Positions 1-6,945 of a stretch of DNA of 23,453 bases are shown here, in pieces. Numbering within the stretch: the stretch's first letter is position 1; every line of letters starts with the position of its first letter. Origin of the DNA: Minisyncoccota bacterium (GTDB lineage Bacteria > Patescibacteriota > Minisyncoccia > Moranbacterales > GCA-2747515). The notes beneath the pieces were generated by a model. The model had not been told where the DNA came from, did no database searches, and worked only from the letters and a program-made list of their open reading frames with translations. The position numbers and the translations under genes are program-made. The stretch covers positions 1 through 23,453 of the forward strand of contig CALHMM010000100.1 of NCBI GenBank assembly GCA_938034715.1. Direction: 5' to 3'.

Positions 1-42
1 CAAGCTCAATCTCAAACTCTCCACTTCTGGCAATTCTGGCAT
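1..42 (-). CDS. mutM: Formamidopyrimidine-DNA glycosylase, N-terminal fragment (cut by window edge)
   Basis: Only 14 codons are inside the window. They read MPELPEVESLRLSL, which matches the signature N-terminus of the Fpg/MutM/Nei family. After removal of Met1, Pro2 is the Schiff-base nucleophile and Glu3 the catalytic acid, so the enzyme's active-site start is directly visible. The family excises 8-oxoguanine and other oxidised bases and nicks the abasic site. The ATG lies 16 nt after the stop of the DUF456 gene on the same strand, suggesting co-transcription. Nei-type paralogues can share this start, so MutM is the most likely assignment but not the only one. Confidence 0.8.
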   Translation of the reverse strand, partial: MPELPEVESLRLSL

Positions 43-58
43 ACGTAGATCAAAAAGA

Positions 59-538
59 TTAAAACAATGTACGGAAAAAAAGAATAATCATCCACACTGT
101 TGCTATAGCCTTAACAACTAATCCAAAAACAAAGCCAATCATTGTTCCCCACATTGCTCTGATTGCTCGCCCTTGATCTCGATGTGTCACATATTCTGCT
201 CCGAAAGCCCCGATAGTACTCCCTACGAGAAGTCCGATCACACTAAACACTAACATACCAATCACCCCACCGATGAGAGCCCCCACCATACCGCGCCAGG
301 AAGAACCATAGGCCTTAGCCCCCACAGCACTTGCCACAAAATCAATGATAGTCCCCACAAGTGCGATGATACCTGTAAAAATAACGATATCAGTAGTCAC
401 ACTCTCAAAACCCGTGAAAAATGCATAGATAACGATACCAATCCACACTAATGGCAAACTTGGAACTACAGGCAGAAAAAGACCAACAATTCCAACAAGA
501 AAAAAAATGACAGCCACGCCAAGCAATAACCACTCCAT
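59..538 (-). CDS. DUF456 family integral membrane protein
   Basis: The 159-residue protein is almost entirely hydrophobic, with about four to five membrane segments (roughly residues 3-25, 28-45, 50-72, 82-112 and 130-157). The order of segments, the LPVVPSLPLVW stretch near residue 22 and the glycine-rich hairpin (GALIGGVIGMLVFSVIGLLVG) fit the DUF456 family, whose function is not established. The short soluble stretch AEYVTHRDQGRAIRA lies near residues 114-128. No strong Shine-Dalgarno precedes the ATG; an AGGAG sits about 24 nt upstream, too far to be typical. It is followed after 16 nt by mutM, but no functional link is known to me. Confidence 0.75.
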   Translation of the reverse strand: MEWLLLGVAVIFFLVGIVGLFLPVVPSLPLVWIGIVIYAFFTGFESVTTDIVIFTGIIALVGTIIDFVASAVGAKAYGSSWRGMVGALIGGVIGMLVFSVIGLLVGSTIGAFGAEYVTHRDQGRAIRAMWGTMIGFVFGLVVKAIATVWMIILFFRTLF

Positions 539-618
539 AAAATCATCTTATAAAATTTACGCTCCTCAGACCACATTACAAGTAGTATATGACTATTAGA
601 ACAAAAAAGTTCTCATTT

Positions 619-645
619 GTCGATATTGACCTTTCTTTTATCGAC
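619..645. promoter_or_regulatory. Inverted repeat overlapping a promoter (candidate operator)
   Basis: GTCGATA (619-625) and TATCGAC (639-645) form a perfect 7-bp inverted repeat with a 13-nt spacer. The -35 hexamer of the promoter for the 807 gene (626-631) begins immediately after the left arm, and the right arm ends 3 nt before the -10. A protein dimer bound here would cover the promoter, so repression is the simplest reading. The regulator is not identified. Confidence 0.4.
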
Positions 646-654
646 TTATACTAT
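626..654 (+). promoter_or_regulatory. Sigma-70-type promoter for the 807-1535 gene
   Basis: TTGACC (626-631) is separated by 17 nt from TACTAT (649-654), which keeps the most conserved -10 positions (T1, A2, A5, T6). The predicted start is near 661, giving a 5' leader of about 145 nt. No other plus-strand gene lies between this site and 807. Confidence 0.55.
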
Positions 655-736
655 AAAAGGTAACCGAGCACCCTTGTTGGTGTGAGGGCTTCAACGAAAG
701 CAACTTAACAATTCATACTACATTATAGATCGATAT

Positions 737-764
737 TTATGCATTACATCTAGTCAATGCATAA
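737..764 (+). promoter_or_regulatory. 5' leader hairpin (9-bp inverted repeat)
   Basis: TTATGCATT (737-745) and AATGCATAA (756-764) are perfect reverse complements separated by 10 nt. The hairpin would form in the leader of the 807 gene, about 30 nt before the Shine-Dalgarno at roughly 790-799. It could stabilise the mRNA, tune translation, or act as a DNA-level binding site. No U-tract follows, so it is not a terminator. Confidence 0.4.
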
Positions 765-806
765 CAAAATCTATATTGAGTAAACTAGAAAGGAAGGTGA
801 CAACAA

Positions 807-1535
807 ATGGCAGAAACACATCGTGGATTTTTTGCATGGTTACAAGATAATGCACGCATCCTCCTGAGTATTGCTCTTGTTCTATTTCTTCTATTTGCTG
901 TATATTCTTATTCAAAGCGAACAGAAAATGTACAGTATGCCGGCGATGAAAACGATTCACAATCAGCTGTCTCAGACACTGAAGATGGTGACCAATTCGT
1001 CTTAGACGAAGAAATCACAAATGCTGTCCTAGGCGAAGATACGGAACTGACTGGTTCTGGCGGTGGATTGGACGAAGGAATAGAGAGTTCTGAAACACCA
1101 AATGAAATCGCTCAAGCAGAGACTGATGCAGAGAATGAAGTTGAGATCGAGACTGAGGCTGGAAACGAAGCTGAAACTGAAGTTGAAACTGAGACATCTC
1201 AAACATCACAGCAAATTGTCGAACAAAAAGTAATGCAGGAAGAAGGAATGATTGTCGTTGCAGCGGGAAGTGGAGACGGTATGACACATCTCGCACGTCG
1301 CGCAACAGCACAGCACATCACGCAAAACAATATTGATTATCTTGATGCAGCCCAAAAAGTCTACATCGAAGATTACCTTCGCAAGCAAGTTACGCAAGTA
1401 AATGTTTTGCCTGGCACAGAGATCAGTTTCTCAAACGAAGCTATCGCTACAGCAATACAGCGTGCACAGGATCTCTCAGAAGTACAACGTGCAAATCTTG
1501 CGAAATACGCAGCCCGCGTATCATCATTTCAGTAG
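807..1535 (+). CDS. Single-pass membrane protein with acidic spacer and small conserved-looking C-terminal domain
   Basis: The 242-residue product has a short positively poised N-terminus, one membrane helix (about residues 18-34, ILLSIALVLFLLFAVYS), a long Glu/Asp/Thr-rich spacer (about 45-140, with repeated EVETETE-like units) and a compact C-terminal domain (about 148-242). The C-terminal domain contains GSGDGMTHLARRAT, then YLDAAQKVYIEDYLRKQV, then a Leu/Ala helix ending the protein. The G-D-G-x-T-H-L-A part recalls a LysM-like start, but the rest is not LysM. I recall similar THLARRA...YxEDYL domains in Patescibacteria envelope proteins; that is memory, not a search. Topology suggests the C-terminus is outside the membrane. 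A good Shine-Dalgarno (GGAAGGTG) precedes the ATG. Function unknown; an envelope or pilus-associated role is possible. Confidence 0.75.
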   Translation: MAETHRGFFAWLQDNARILLSIALVLFLLFAVYSYSKRTENVQYAGDENDSQSAVSDTEDGDQFVLDEEITNAVLGEDTELTGSGGGLDEGIESSETPNEIAQAETDAENEVEIETEAGNEAETEVETETSQTSQQIVEQKVMQEEGMIVVAAGSGDGMTHLARRATAQHITQNNIDYLDAAQKVYIEDYLRKQVTQVNVLPGTEISFSNEAIATAIQRAQDLSEVQRANLAKYAARVSSFQ

Positions 1536-1582
1536 TCAGTCTATCGAACGAATACAAAAATACACCTTCCGTACATTACAGC

Positions 1583-1610
1583 AAAAAACACCCTATCACG
1601 GGTGTTTTTT
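1583..1610. terminator. Bidirectional intrinsic terminator
   Basis: AAAAAACACCC (1583-1593), a 6-nt loop TATCAC, and GGGTGTTTTTT (1600-1610) form a perfect 11-bp stem with an A-tract on one side and a T-tract on the other. It sits between the convergent stops of the 807 gene (1535) and ftsZ (1638) and can terminate both. Confidence 0.9.
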
Positions 1611-1637
1611 GTGTTGCTTTCTGATTTAGTACAGTAT

Positions 1638-2969
1638 CTAGTCCTTTTTCTTCATTTTCTTACGAATAAATGCCGGAATTTCAAATTGATCATCTCCATC
1701 TTCCAATATAGCTTTTGTGCTACTGCTTTTTGGTGTAATTAATGCCCTTGGCTGATCCACCGGCTCCTCAATAATCATTTTCGGCTCAAGTGGTGTACGT
1801 GCAAACGAATCTTCAGAATCGATTGCATCTGGTTGCGTTAGTGTCGGATCATCATTCTCAGAAATATTCTCATACGTAACATCAGACTTTTTTTCTTGTA
1901 CTTTTTCTGGACTTGCTGTGATCTCTGGAACTGAAACATCCTCCTTACGCGATTGTTTTGTTTCTTGTGCTGGAACACGTGATAGTATATCTTCTGCGCT
2001 AATAGAATGATTGCCAACATCAAACCCAGTAGCTACCACCGTTATTTGCACCTCACCTTTTCCAATCTGATCATCCGTAACTGCTCCAAATATCACACGA
2101 GCCTCTGGATCTATCGATTCTGTAATAATATTTGCAGCCTCATTTATCTCAAGCATACTCAAATCATTTCCTCCAGTGACATTAAATAAGACGCCGTGAG
2201 CTCCATCAATCGAAAGATCCAGCAATGGACTATTAACCGCAGCTTTTGCAGCTTCTTCTGCACGGTTATCTCCAGAAGCTATTCCTATTCCCATAAGAGC
2301 GCTACCACTATTTGACATGATAGCTCGAACATCCGCAAAATCGACATTAACAATTCCTGGCTTTGTTATAAGGTCTGCAATACCTTGAACACCCTGCCTA
2401 AGAACATCGTCTACAATTTTAAAAGCATTAATTAAGCTTGTCTTACGATCAATGATAGAAAGTAAACGGTCATTTGGTATTGTTATGATAGTATCCACTC
2501 TTTCCTTCAGTGCACTTAGCCCTTCATCAGCCAGCGTACGTCGCTGCGATCCCTCAAAAGAAAATGGCCGCGTAACAACACCTACTGTAAGCGCGCCAAG
2601 TTCCCGTGCTACTTCTGCAACGATTGGTCCTGCGCCAGTACCTGTACCACCCCCCATACCCGCAGTAACAAAGACCATATCAGATCCCTTAAGAACAGCC
2701 TGGATCTCCTCTCGGCTTTCTTCAGCTGCTTGCCTACCTACTTCAGGATTCATTCCAGCACCAAGACCCTTGGTAAGAGTTTTTCCAATATGCACTTTTT
2801 CAGCTGCGCGAGAATGATGTAATGCTTGAGCATCTGTGTTTATCGCAACAAACTCAACGCCTTTCATATTGGAATCAATCATGCGTGATATAGCATTATT
2901 TCCACCACCTCCCACACCTACAACCTTTATGCGAGCAAATGTTTCGACGTCTGTTTTAATCTCACCCAT
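1638..2969 (-). CDS. ftsZ: Cell division GTPase FtsZ
   Basis: FtsZ is the tubulin homologue that polymerises into the division ring. The 443-residue protein begins with the GTP-binding fold (VVGVGGGGNNAISRM, residues 16-30), contains the tubulin signature GGGTGTG at 106-112 and the T7-loop NxDxxD motif (N208, D210, D213) that completes the GTPase site between subunits. The globular core ends near residue 320. A variable, acidic and Ser/Thr-rich linker follows to about 425, then a canonical C-terminal peptide DDQFEIPAFIRKKMKKK that would bind FtsA. The C-terminus is unusually lysine-rich. It lies 220 nt downstream of ftsA and has its own likely promoter. The Shine-Dalgarno is weak (GTGGTG). 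Confidence 0.98.
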   Translation of the reverse strand: MGEIKTDVETFARIKVVGVGGGGNNAISRMIDSNMKGVEFVAINTDAQALHHSRAAEKVHIGKTLTKGLGAGMNPEVGRQAAEESREEIQAVLKGSDMVFVTAGMGGGTGTGAGPIVAEVARELGALTVGVVTRPFSFEGSQRRTLADEGLSALKERVDTIITIPNDRLLSIIDRKTSLINAFKIVDDVLRQGVQGIADLITKPGIVNVDFADVRAIMSNSGSALMGIGIASGDNRAEEAAKAAVNSPLLDLSIDGAHGVLFNVTGGNDLSMLEINEAANIITESIDPEARVIFGAVTDDQIGKGEVQITVVATGFDVGNHSISAEDILSRVPAQETKQSRKEDVSVPEITASPEKVQEKKSDVTYENISENDDPTLTQPDAIDSEDSFARTPLEPKMIIEEPVDQPRALITPKSSSTKAILEDGDDQFEIPAFIRKKMKKKD

Positions 2970-3048
2970 GGCACCACGTTAATCTAGTTATGAATAGTCT
3001 CGGACATCACCACTTTCAGCCATAATCAGAAAATTTCTATAGTAACTA

Positions 3049-3078
3049 AGTCTATCATGATCTCTAGCTTTATGTCAA
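3049..3078 (-). promoter_or_regulatory. Sigma-70-type promoter for ftsZ
   Basis: Reading the minus strand, a perfect TTGACA (3078-3073) is followed after 18 nt by TAGACT (3054-3049), four of six -10 matches. The start would be near 3042, giving a leader of about 70 nt. TAACTA (3043-3048) and TAGTTA (2985-2990) are complementary and could close that leader into a loop. It allows ftsZ expression independent of upstream ftsA. Confidence 0.5.
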
Positions 3079-3189
3079 TAAATTAATGCAGTATTGCAAA
3101 CGTGCGCTATTTAACCAAGTCACATCATACCTATCATCTATCTCGAGTCTATTAGATCAATCTGACCATATTCGCAATCCTATAAACCT

Positions 3190-4440
3190 CTATGGCAGAA
3201 ACCGCTTAACAAAATCTACAGTACCACCAAAAAATGATTTTATCGACGATTGTGTTTTCCCTAAAAGGTCTGTGCTTCCTATTTCACTTTGCTCACCGTG
3301 TTGATCATGCCAGATAACAAGACCAACAACCGTTGCATGTGATGGATCATCCACATGGTCCATCATGCCTAAAAGGCCATCAGCATATCCTACTTGAACA
3401 GGTAGCTGCAAAACATCTTTTGCAAAGTCAACAACATGCACCAAATTCGTACCCCCACCAGTCAAAACAACCCCAGCAGGCAACAATTGATCCTTCCCAA
3501 TTTCCACTAGCTCATTGCGAACAAGATCGAAGACTTCCTCCAAACGTGCAATAACGATCTCAATAACATGATCGTGTCGCACACTACCATCCTCATGGTC
3601 ATCTATTTCATGTAGATTAATTTCATCTGTACGCTTGATATCTCCATACAAGGCACTCCCATACGCAATTTTCACCTTCTCTGCCACGTCGATAGATGTA
3701 CGCAATCCAATTGCCAAATCATGTGTAATAAAATCTGCCCCTACTGGAATTACAGCAGTATGGATAATTTCACCTTCCTCGTACACAGCGATCGAAGTAG
3801 TGCTGGCCCCTAAATTCACCAAAGCCACACCTAGCTCTTTTTGTTTTTTTGTTAATACTGCCTCTGCTGCAGCAAGCGATTCAACGACAAAATCATTCAC
3901 GACAACATCAGCCCGCTCCATTGCACTAGACAAATTTGCTACACTATTTTTCGGAGCGCTTACTACGACAGCCTCGACTTCCAACCGAACACCTCGCAAT
4001 CCAAGTGGATCTTTAATGTTTTTTTGATCATCTAATCGATAAAAGTGAGGGATAATATGAATAATTTCTTTATTTGCTGGCACAGCTACTGATTGTGCTG
4101 AAGCAATAACACGTGCTATATCATCTTCAGTCACTTCACCGTCAGCCTTTCCTACAGCAATAACCCCTCGTACACTCTCGATACTAATACCAATGCCACT
4201 TACGCTAACAACAGCATCACTTATTCTCTCACCGCTCATTTCTTCTGCTGCATTTGCTGCAGCTGCAATAGCATTAGCAGCATCTGCGATATCTACAACA
4301 CTACCACGCCTCATGCCCTCAGAAGGAACGACACCAACACCAAGAATATGCACAGCATCATCAACCTGCGCCTTCTTTGCAATCACACATCTCGTTAGTG
4401 AACTGCCTACATCAAAACTTGTAATAATTTGTTGTTTCAT
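3190..4440 (-). CDS. ftsA: Cell division protein FtsA
   Basis: FtsA is an actin-like ATPase that anchors FtsZ to the membrane. I choose the ATG at 4440, giving 416 residues that begin MKQQIITSFDVGSSLTRCVIA, the usual FtsA phosphate-1 start. An upstream in-frame ATG at 4467 would add nine atypical residues. The N-terminal actin subdomain and inserted 1C domain (about residues 75-160, with the VPSEGMRRGSVVDIADA region just before) are followed by the second phosphate loop (ALVNLGASTTSIAVYEEG) and the adenosine loop (AGVVLTGGGTNL). The last 18 residues (SIKSFFGGTVDFVKRFLP) form an amphipathic helix typical of the FtsA membrane-targeting tail. It follows dgkA by about 50 nt and precedes ftsZ. Confidence 0.95.
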   Translation of the reverse strand: MKQQIITSFDVGSSLTRCVIAKKAQVDDAVHILGVGVVPSEGMRRGSVVDIADAANAIAAAANAAEEMSGERISDAVVSVSGIGISIESVRGVIAVGKADGEVTEDDIARVIASAQSVAVPANKEIIHIIPHFYRLDDQKNIKDPLGLRGVRLEVEAVVVSAPKNSVANLSSAMERADVVVNDFVVESLAAAEAVLTKKQKELGVALVNLGASTTSIAVYEEGEIIHTAVIPVGADFITHDLAIGLRTSIDVAEKVKIAYGSALYGDIKRTDEINLHEIDDHEDGSVRHDHVIEIVIARLEEVFDLVRNELVEIGKDQLLPAGVVLTGGGTNLVHVVDFAKDVLQLPVQVGYADGLLGMMDHVDDPSHATVVGLVIWHDQHGEQSEIGSTDLLGKTQSSIKSFFGGTVDFVKRFLP

Positions 4441-4493
4441 AGATATAGTAACGGCATCATCATACATTCTTTAATAGTAAAGAGAAAAGCTGA

Positions 4494-4868
4494 CTACCAT
4501 AAAATCTCGATCATACTAAGTAAAAGGGGCACATAGATCATTATTCCGATAATAACTGCAAAAGAAACACTCAAAAGTACAAATCCAGCACTCAAGTCTT
4601 TGATTACTCTCGCATATGGATGCTTGTGAGGCTTAATAATGTCTACAGCGCGCTCGAGCGCAGTGTTAATCAACTCTGCTATAAGTACAATAGCGATAAT
4701 CAAACTAACAATTACATAGTCTAGAAGACTTGCCCTTAATGCAATCAATAAAGAAACTGCCACCACAACGCCGTACACCTCCAACCGAAAGTTCTTCTCA
4801 TTTGTATACGCATAAATCAGTCCTCTAGCTGCGGCTTTAACACTATAAATAACAGAGCGATTCTTCAT
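4494..4868 (-). CDS. dgkA: Diacylglycerol/undecaprenol kinase (DgkA family)
   Basis: The 124-residue protein has the family layout: an N-terminal amphipathic part with the conserved KAAARGLIYAYTNEKNFRLE region, then three membrane helices. The catalytic signature ELINTALERAVD (about residues 64-75) keeps the Glu, Asn and Glu that coordinate Mg-ATP, and HPYARVIKDLSAGFVLL matches the downstream conserved helix. Gram-positive-type members mainly phosphorylate undecaprenol, replenishing the lipid carrier for wall polymers; I infer that role here because the neighbours are division genes and a LytR-CpsA-Psr enzyme lies nearby. The start is about 30 nt after the ybeY stop; a GAAGGTGG lies about 15 nt before the ATG. 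Confidence 0.92.
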   Translation of the reverse strand: MKNRSVIYSVKAAARGLIYAYTNEKNFRLEVYGVVVAVSLLIALRASLLDYVIVSLIIAIVLIAELINTALERAVDIIKPHKHPYARVIKDLSAGFVLLSVSFAVIIGIMIYVPLLLSMIEILW

Positions 4869-4897
4869 GAAATTGTTTTATGACCACCTTCAAATGA

Positions 4898-5359
4898 TTA
4901 ATGCAAATCTGGCGAAAAAGCGCAGCTAACACGATCTTGCAAATCAAACATCTCTGTACCATGATTGTATCCCAAAAGGTGCAAAACACCATGAGAAACC
5001 ACATATCCAAACTCATAAACAGCTTCAACGCTGTATATTGTAGCAGATTTTTGTATAAAATCCCAACAAACAATGACTTCACCGAGAAAAAACGATTTTC
5101 TAGTTTCGCTATTTATATCCAAAGCATCACTGTAATCACCAACAGAGATCACATCCGTCACCACATCTTTACCTCTGTAGTCATTATTGACGCGTCTCAT
5201 CTCCTGCGCTGGAACCGTTGCTAAACTCAGCGTAATTTCCTTTTCACGGAGAGCTTGGGAGTAACGCGATGAACGAATCGTTTCGTCAACGATTTTCTTT
5301 ACTGCATCATGATCAAATCCAACTTGTTCGTGATCACTGTACTCAAAAATAATCTTCAT
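4898..5359 (-). CDS. ybeY: Endoribonuclease YbeY (rRNA maturation factor)
   Basis: The family signature HGVLHLLGYNHGTE supplies the three histidines that bind the catalytic metal; the common GYDH is GYNH here. Upstream, RRVNNDYRGKDVVTDVISVGDYSD matches the conserved N-x-x-x-R-x-x-D-x-x-TDVLSF block, and LGEVIVC the strand usually read LGDIVIS. YbeY acts in 16S rRNA 3'-end processing and ribosome quality control. I choose the ATG at 5359 (153 residues, MKIIFEYS...), which fits the family length; an upstream in-frame ATG at 5395 would add 12 residues with no family counterpart. It lies between yqeY and dgkA, a neighbourhood that fits its common linkage with dgkA. Confidence 0.92.
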   Translation of the reverse strand: MKIIFEYSDHEQVGFDHDAVKKIVDETIRSSRYSQALREKEITLSLATVPAQEMRRVNNDYRGKDVVTDVISVGDYSDALDINSETRKSFFLGEVIVCWDFIQKSATIYSVEAVYEFGYVVSHGVLHLLGYNHGTEMFDLQDRVSCAFSPDLH

Positions 5360-5449
5360 AAACTTCACAGAATTGTCCAGTCGCAAGTCATACATGAAAA
5401 ACGGCGGAGTAATAGTCTCACTTGACTCGCAACACAGAAACCATCTTTA

Positions 5450-5902
5450 TTAATCCTTCAAAATCTCCGTGATCATATCTTTCACGCGCGCACCATCTGC
5501 ACCATCTCCGATAACATTCATTGCCTTACCCATCACTTTTCCTATGTCACTAGGGCTTGAAGCTCCAGAATCGGCGACCACCTGCATCAAAGACTCTTTC
5601 AGTTTTTCATCTGACAATTGCGCAGGTAAATATTTTTCAATGACCTTCATCTCTGACTCCTCTTGTTGTGCCAATTCTTCTCGCCCAGCTTCTTTATACT
5701 GGGAAGCTGAATCCTTTCGTTGCTTGATTGCTCTTTTTACTAATCCAACAACTTTTTCATCTGAAAGACCTTCTTCTCGTTGTCCTAAAGATATTTCCTC
5801 ATTTTTAATCATACTATCAAGCATACGTAACGTATCACGTGTCTGCGTATCGCCTGCTTTCATTGCGACTTTAAGATCCTCCAAAATTTCTTTTCTTAAC
5901 AT
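5450..5902 (-). CDS. yqeY: GatB/YqeY domain protein
   Basis: The 150-residue protein matches stand-alone YqeY: an N-terminal helical part (MLRKEILEDLKVAMKAGDTQ) with the recurrent AMKAGD and LRMLDSMIKNEEI motifs, a central KRAIKQRKDSASQYKEAGREELAQQEESE block, and a C-terminal tRNA-binding-like domain with YLPAQLSDEKL and GASSPSDIGKVMGKAM. The domain resembles the C-terminus of GatB, the amidotransferase subunit, but the cellular role of the single-domain protein is not well established. Pairing with rpsU, which lies directly upstream here, is common in bacteria. No clear Shine-Dalgarno; a 115-nt AT-rich spacer separates it from rpsU. Confidence 0.93.
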   Translation of the reverse strand: MLRKEILEDLKVAMKAGDTQTRDTLRMLDSMIKNEEISLGQREEGLSDEKVVGLVKRAIKQRKDSASQYKEAGREELAQQEESEMKVIEKYLPAQLSDEKLKESLMQVVADSGASSPSDIGKVMGKAMNVIGDGADGARVKDMITEILKD

Positions 5903-6017
5903 ATTTTATTTAATAAGTAATAAACGATCTCTACAGAAAAAAACTCCAACAGTAGAAATTGAAATCAAAATAGCAAAACACGCCCACCTTAACGAAGTCA
6001 AAGTTTGCGTAGTCCTA

Positions 6018-6281
6018 CTATCGATCTTGTCTCATTTTTCTTTTGAGCTCTTTGAGAGCGTCATCATCAAAATGGCCAATCTTTTTAAGTCGATCAATCT
6101 TTGTGCGAATGCGAGATTTATAAATCGCTTCTTCACGACGAGCTCCGCGGTTTTTACCTTTAGTGTTAAATCTATTGCGTCGAACACCCATAAGCACACC
6201 ACTTTGTTGAACACGTCGCGTAAAACGTTTAATCATACCATCAGCAGATTCTCGTTCATTCTTCTTGTATACATAAACCAT
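6018..6281 (-). CDS. rpsU: 30S ribosomal protein bS21
   Basis: The 87-residue basic protein carries the bS21 core: an N-terminal strand (VYVYKKNERESADGMIKRFTRRVQQSGVL) followed by a long Arg/Lys-rich helix (RRNRF...RREEAIYKSRIRTKIDRL). It is longer than the roughly 70-residue enterobacterial protein because of a C-terminal tail (KKIGHFDDDALKELKRKMRQDR). bS21 sits next to the 3' end of 16S rRNA, near the anti-Shine-Dalgarno, and helps translation initiation. It has the strongest Shine-Dalgarno in the cluster and a likely promoter, so it probably heads the transcript through yqeY, ybeY, dgkA and ftsA. Confidence 0.95.
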   Translation of the reverse strand: MVYVYKKNERESADGMIKRFTRRVQQSGVLMGVRRNRFNTKGKNRGARREEAIYKSRIRTKIDRLKKIGHFDDDALKELKRKMRQDR

Positions 6282-6289
6282 GCAACGAA

Positions 6290-6300
6290 CACCCCTTTCT
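6290..6300 (-). promoter_or_regulatory. Strong Shine-Dalgarno of rpsU
   Basis: The minus strand reads AGAAAGGGGTG ending 8 nt before the ATG. Most other starts in this window have weak or no Shine-Dalgarno, so the strength of this site stands out. Confidence 0.6.
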
Positions 6301-6351
6301 AATTTATTGATAATATTTTTGAGAAAATGTCAATCTTCTCACGTGACGGTC

Positions 6352-6380
6352 ATTATATAACAACTTGACAATTTATGCAA
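6352..6380 (-). promoter_or_regulatory. Likely promoter for rpsU and the downstream division cluster
   Basis: Minus strand: consensus -10 TATAAT (6357-6352) with TTGCAT (6380-6375) 17 nt upstream. The -35 is only a partial match (TTG conserved). The start would be near 6345 and the leader about 64 nt. No terminator is visible from here to the end of ftsA, so read-through into ftsA is plausible. Confidence 0.45.
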
Positions 6381-6581
6381 ACAAGTAATACCTCACCGAT
6401 GATGAAATCGACAAATCTTAGCTTACCATTTCGCAAATGAATGTTGTCTCAATAAAATGATCATCCCTGAAGTGAAACATGACATAAGTCTTGCACGCTA
6501 TCAAGGGGACGCATTACTAATCAATTTAAGCACCACCTCATGAAAACTATTTTTCCAATATGATATACTATCGCCCTGACT
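6381..6581. other. Non-coding gap between the HIT gene and the rpsU promoter
   Basis: About 200 nt with no supported gene. The longest ORFs are about 20 codons without a Shine-Dalgarno. No hairpin with a U-tract was seen downstream of the HIT stop, so termination of the hisS-HIT transcript is unexplained. Confidence 0.5.
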
Positions 6582-6935
6582 TTAACCAACATTGAGTCCT
6601 AGTTCCTTACCACCAGTGAGGTGGAGATGAATATGATCGACTTCTTGACCGCCATCTCTTCCAGTTCTTATGAGAAGTTGATATCCTGTTTTATCAATCC
6701 CCTTTTGCTTAGCTATATCACGAGCAACATGAAACATGCGACCAACGAGATTGTCTGCAGCACTACCAACATCATTCATCGAAGCAATATGCGCTCGAGG
6801 AACAATCAACGCATGGACAGGCGCTTGAGGATTAATATCATCGAAAGCAATGACATTCTCACCTTCATACAAAAAATTTGTTGACATCTCACCTTCTGCA
6901 ATCTTACAAAAAATACAATCTGTACTATTTTCCAT
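6582..6935 (-). CDS. HIT-family nucleotide hydrolase/transferase (HINT-like)
   Basis: Starting at the ATG at 6935 gives 117 residues beginning MENSTDCIFCKIAEGE, the normal HINT start. A longer frame from 6989 would overlap hisS by 44 nt and is rejected. The HIT motif HIHLHL near residue 100 provides the catalytic histidine triad, and ALIVPRAHI matches the conserved strand before the central helix. CIFC at the N-terminus with the central AHI histidine suggests the zinc-binding subgroup. HINT enzymes hydrolyse purine nucleoside phosphoramidates such as acyl-AMP made as side products by aminoacyl-tRNA synthetases, which makes its position 10 nt after hisS suggestive. No terminator is seen downstream. 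Confidence 0.93.
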   Translation of the reverse strand: MENSTDCIFCKIAEGEMSTNFLYEGENVIAFDDINPQAPVHALIVPRAHIASMNDVGSAADNLVGRMFHVARDIAKQKGIDKTGYQLLIRTGRDGGQEVDHIHLHLTGGKELGLNVG

Positions 6936-6945
6936 AAACAAATTT

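Noticed and set aside
598..613. AGAAC-A6-GTTCT palindrome as a terminator for an upstream gene
   Set aside because: The stem is only 5 bp, there is no plus-strand gene upstream, and no U-tract follows.
589..663. 24-codon plus-strand ORF across the promoter region
   Set aside because: It overlaps the -35, spacer and -10 of a good promoter and the inverted repeat, and has no Shine-Dalgarno.
5469..6302. Plus-strand 277-codon ORF across yqeY and rpsU
   Set aside because: It is antisense to two firmly identified genes and shows shadow-frame composition.
6365..6390. Plus-strand TTGACA at 6365-6370 as a promoter
   Set aside because: No convincing -10 at 16-18 nt and no plus-strand gene downstream until 9310.
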